Shown one piece after another: positions 6,003 through 6,532 of a stretch of DNA of 6,532 bases. A program made the position numbers and the translations under genes. The stretch is taken from contig VXZF01000745.1 of assembly GCA_009845645.1 (NCBI GenBank), forward strand, positions 1 to 6,532, given 5' to 3'. Numbering within the stretch: the first letter of the stretch is position 1; the number at the start of each line of letters is the position of its first letter. Source of the stretch: Gemmatimonadota bacterium (GTDB taxonomy: Bacteria; Latescibacterota; UBA2968; UBA8231). The notes under the pieces were generated by a model, which was not told the DNA's origin, made no database searches, and was given only the letters and a program-made list of their open reading frames with translations.

Positions 6003-6532
6003 ATGAAGCGTCTAACAGCAGTACTCATTCTGGCGCTGGCCACTCTCTCCCCCGTCGCGCATCCCGCCATCGCCCAAGACGCGGAGGTAACGGCCGGTGA
6101 TGTGGTGGACCGGGAAACCCTGAAAGCCTTTGTACTCGCGGCGAAGGCATACGGCGATAAAGCCTCCACCCTGCCCGAATACCTGAATATCTTGCAGGAA
6201 TTCAGAACCGAAGGACCTTGGAAGCAGGGCTCCATCTACCTCTTTCTTTTTTCCACTGAAGGTCTCTTCATCCTGCACGGAGCGGATCCAAGCCTCGAAG
6301 GCCAAAACTTGATTGACCTCGAAGACGTCAACGGAGTCAAAATGGTTCAAGAACTCATCGCCGTGGCGGCAGAGGGAGGCGGCTACGTCGAGTATCTTTG
6401 GCCCAATCCAGCGATAGAAGGAGACACCGGCTCGCCTAAAGTGAGCTACGCCATCCCCTATTCCGCTCTCGGCCAAGATTTCGTCTTGGGCGCTGGCTTT
6501 TTTCCAGAATCCGCTTCTACGGCAGTTGAAGA
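6003..6532 (+). CDS. Secreted single-Cache protein, 3' end outside the window (array gene 4)
   Basis: An open frame of 176 codons runs from the ATG at 6003 to the right edge with no stop. AAGGAG at 5991-5996 lies 6 bases before the start. Residues 1-24 are a Sec signal peptide (MKRLTAVLILALATLSPVAH..., cut near AIA-Q). One sCache_2-like domain covers about 29-168: VTAGDVVDRETLKAFV, FRTEGPWKQGSIYLFLF, ILHGADPSLEGQNLIDLED, VNGVKMVQELIAVAAEGGGYVEYLWPNP, GSPKVSYAIPY and VLGAGFF. GPWKQGSIY, HGAD, GSPK and GAG are features of the second (B) domain of genes 1 to 3, so the first domain seems to be missing. The last residues (ESASTAVE) line up with DATAVEE, close to the end of gene 3, which suggests the gene ends soon after the window. 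It alone has the usual WPNP motif of the family. Function inferred as periplasmic ligand binding. Confidence 0.8.
   Translation, partial: MKRLTAVLILALATLSPVAHPAIAQDAEVTAGDVVDRETLKAFVLAAKAYGDKASTLPEYLNILQEFRTEGPWKQGSIYLFLFSTEGLFILHGADPSLEGQNLIDLEDVNGVKMVQELIAVAAEGGGYVEYLWPNPAIEGDTGSPKVSYAIPYSALGQDFVLGAGFFPESASTAVE

Larger units (their letters stand above)
1893..6532 (+). repeat. Tandem array of four paralogous exported Cache-domain genes
   Basis: Four same-strand genes share a signal peptide, the (S/A)(E/D)VVD.ET(L)..FV opening, the EG.WK.G(S/N).Y core, the (V/L)ED..G..VVQ.LI helix, the GG.VEY....P..EGD turn and the final G(G/A)(Y/G)(Y/I/F) strand. Seven Cache copies are visible (two in each of genes 1-3, one in gene 4). 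The repeat also covers upstream DNA in genes 1, 2 and 4. The array continues to the right edge, so more copies may follow. Confidence 0.85.

Noticed and set aside
1893..6532. CRISPR array, heme-binding or receptor signalling parts in the Cache genes
   Set aside because: The repeats are long diverged coding units, not short identical repeats with spacers. No CxxCH motif exists, and no membrane helix follows any Cache domain.

Overview
The window reads as moderately GC-rich bacterial DNA from a Gram-negative-type organism. All four array genes have N-terminal Sec signal peptides, and the first ends in a C-terminal tail of the T9SS-sorting/FlgD-Ig-like type (PNPFN start, IYNVLGQ, SGVY). That tail, together with a PelA/PL10 pectate lyase and a probable phytanoyl-CoA-dioxygenase-like gene, fits uncultured groups such as Latescibacterota, Poribacteria or their FCB-group relatives. 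The placement is an inference from protein style, not a database result.

Layout. Bases 1-161 (minus strand) hold the 5' end of a gene that runs off the left edge. Its N-terminus looks like a phytanoyl-CoA dioxygenase family protein. A 152-base divergent spacer follows, then a complete secreted pectate lyase (314-1756, plus strand). The rest of the window (1893-6532) is a tandem array of four same-strand paralogues, each exported and built from single-Cache (sCache_2-like) sensor/binding domains. Gene 1 (1893-3533) has two Cache domains, a beta-rich linker domain and the C-terminal sorting-like tail. Gene 2 (3744-4757) and gene 3 (4825-5889) have two Cache domains and no tail. Gene 4 (6003 to the right edge) shows only one Cache domain before the window ends.

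None of the array proteins shows a transmembrane helix, kinase, methyl-accepting or cyclase domain. They therefore look like free periplasmic or surface ligand-binding proteins, not ordinary chemoreceptors. Two domain classes can be told apart: class A (first position; ends GGYYQ) and class B (second position; WK.GSIY, HGAD, GSPK, GAG.Y). Genes 1 to 3 are A+B; gene 4 appears to be a signal peptide joined directly to a B domain.

Regulation. A conserved upstream box (TYGGGCGTATYTTATTCT) precedes genes 1, 2 and 4 at a similar distance from the start codon but is absent before gene 3. Gene 3 lies 67 bases behind gene 2 and is probably co-transcribed with it. A long rod-like hairpin followed by a T-rich run separates gene 1 from gene 2. 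The array thus looks like three transcription units made by repeated duplication that carried the promoter region along. The ligand and purpose of the array cannot be read from the sequence. The neighbouring pectate lyase has its own signal peptide and no copy of the box, so a functional link is only a possibility.
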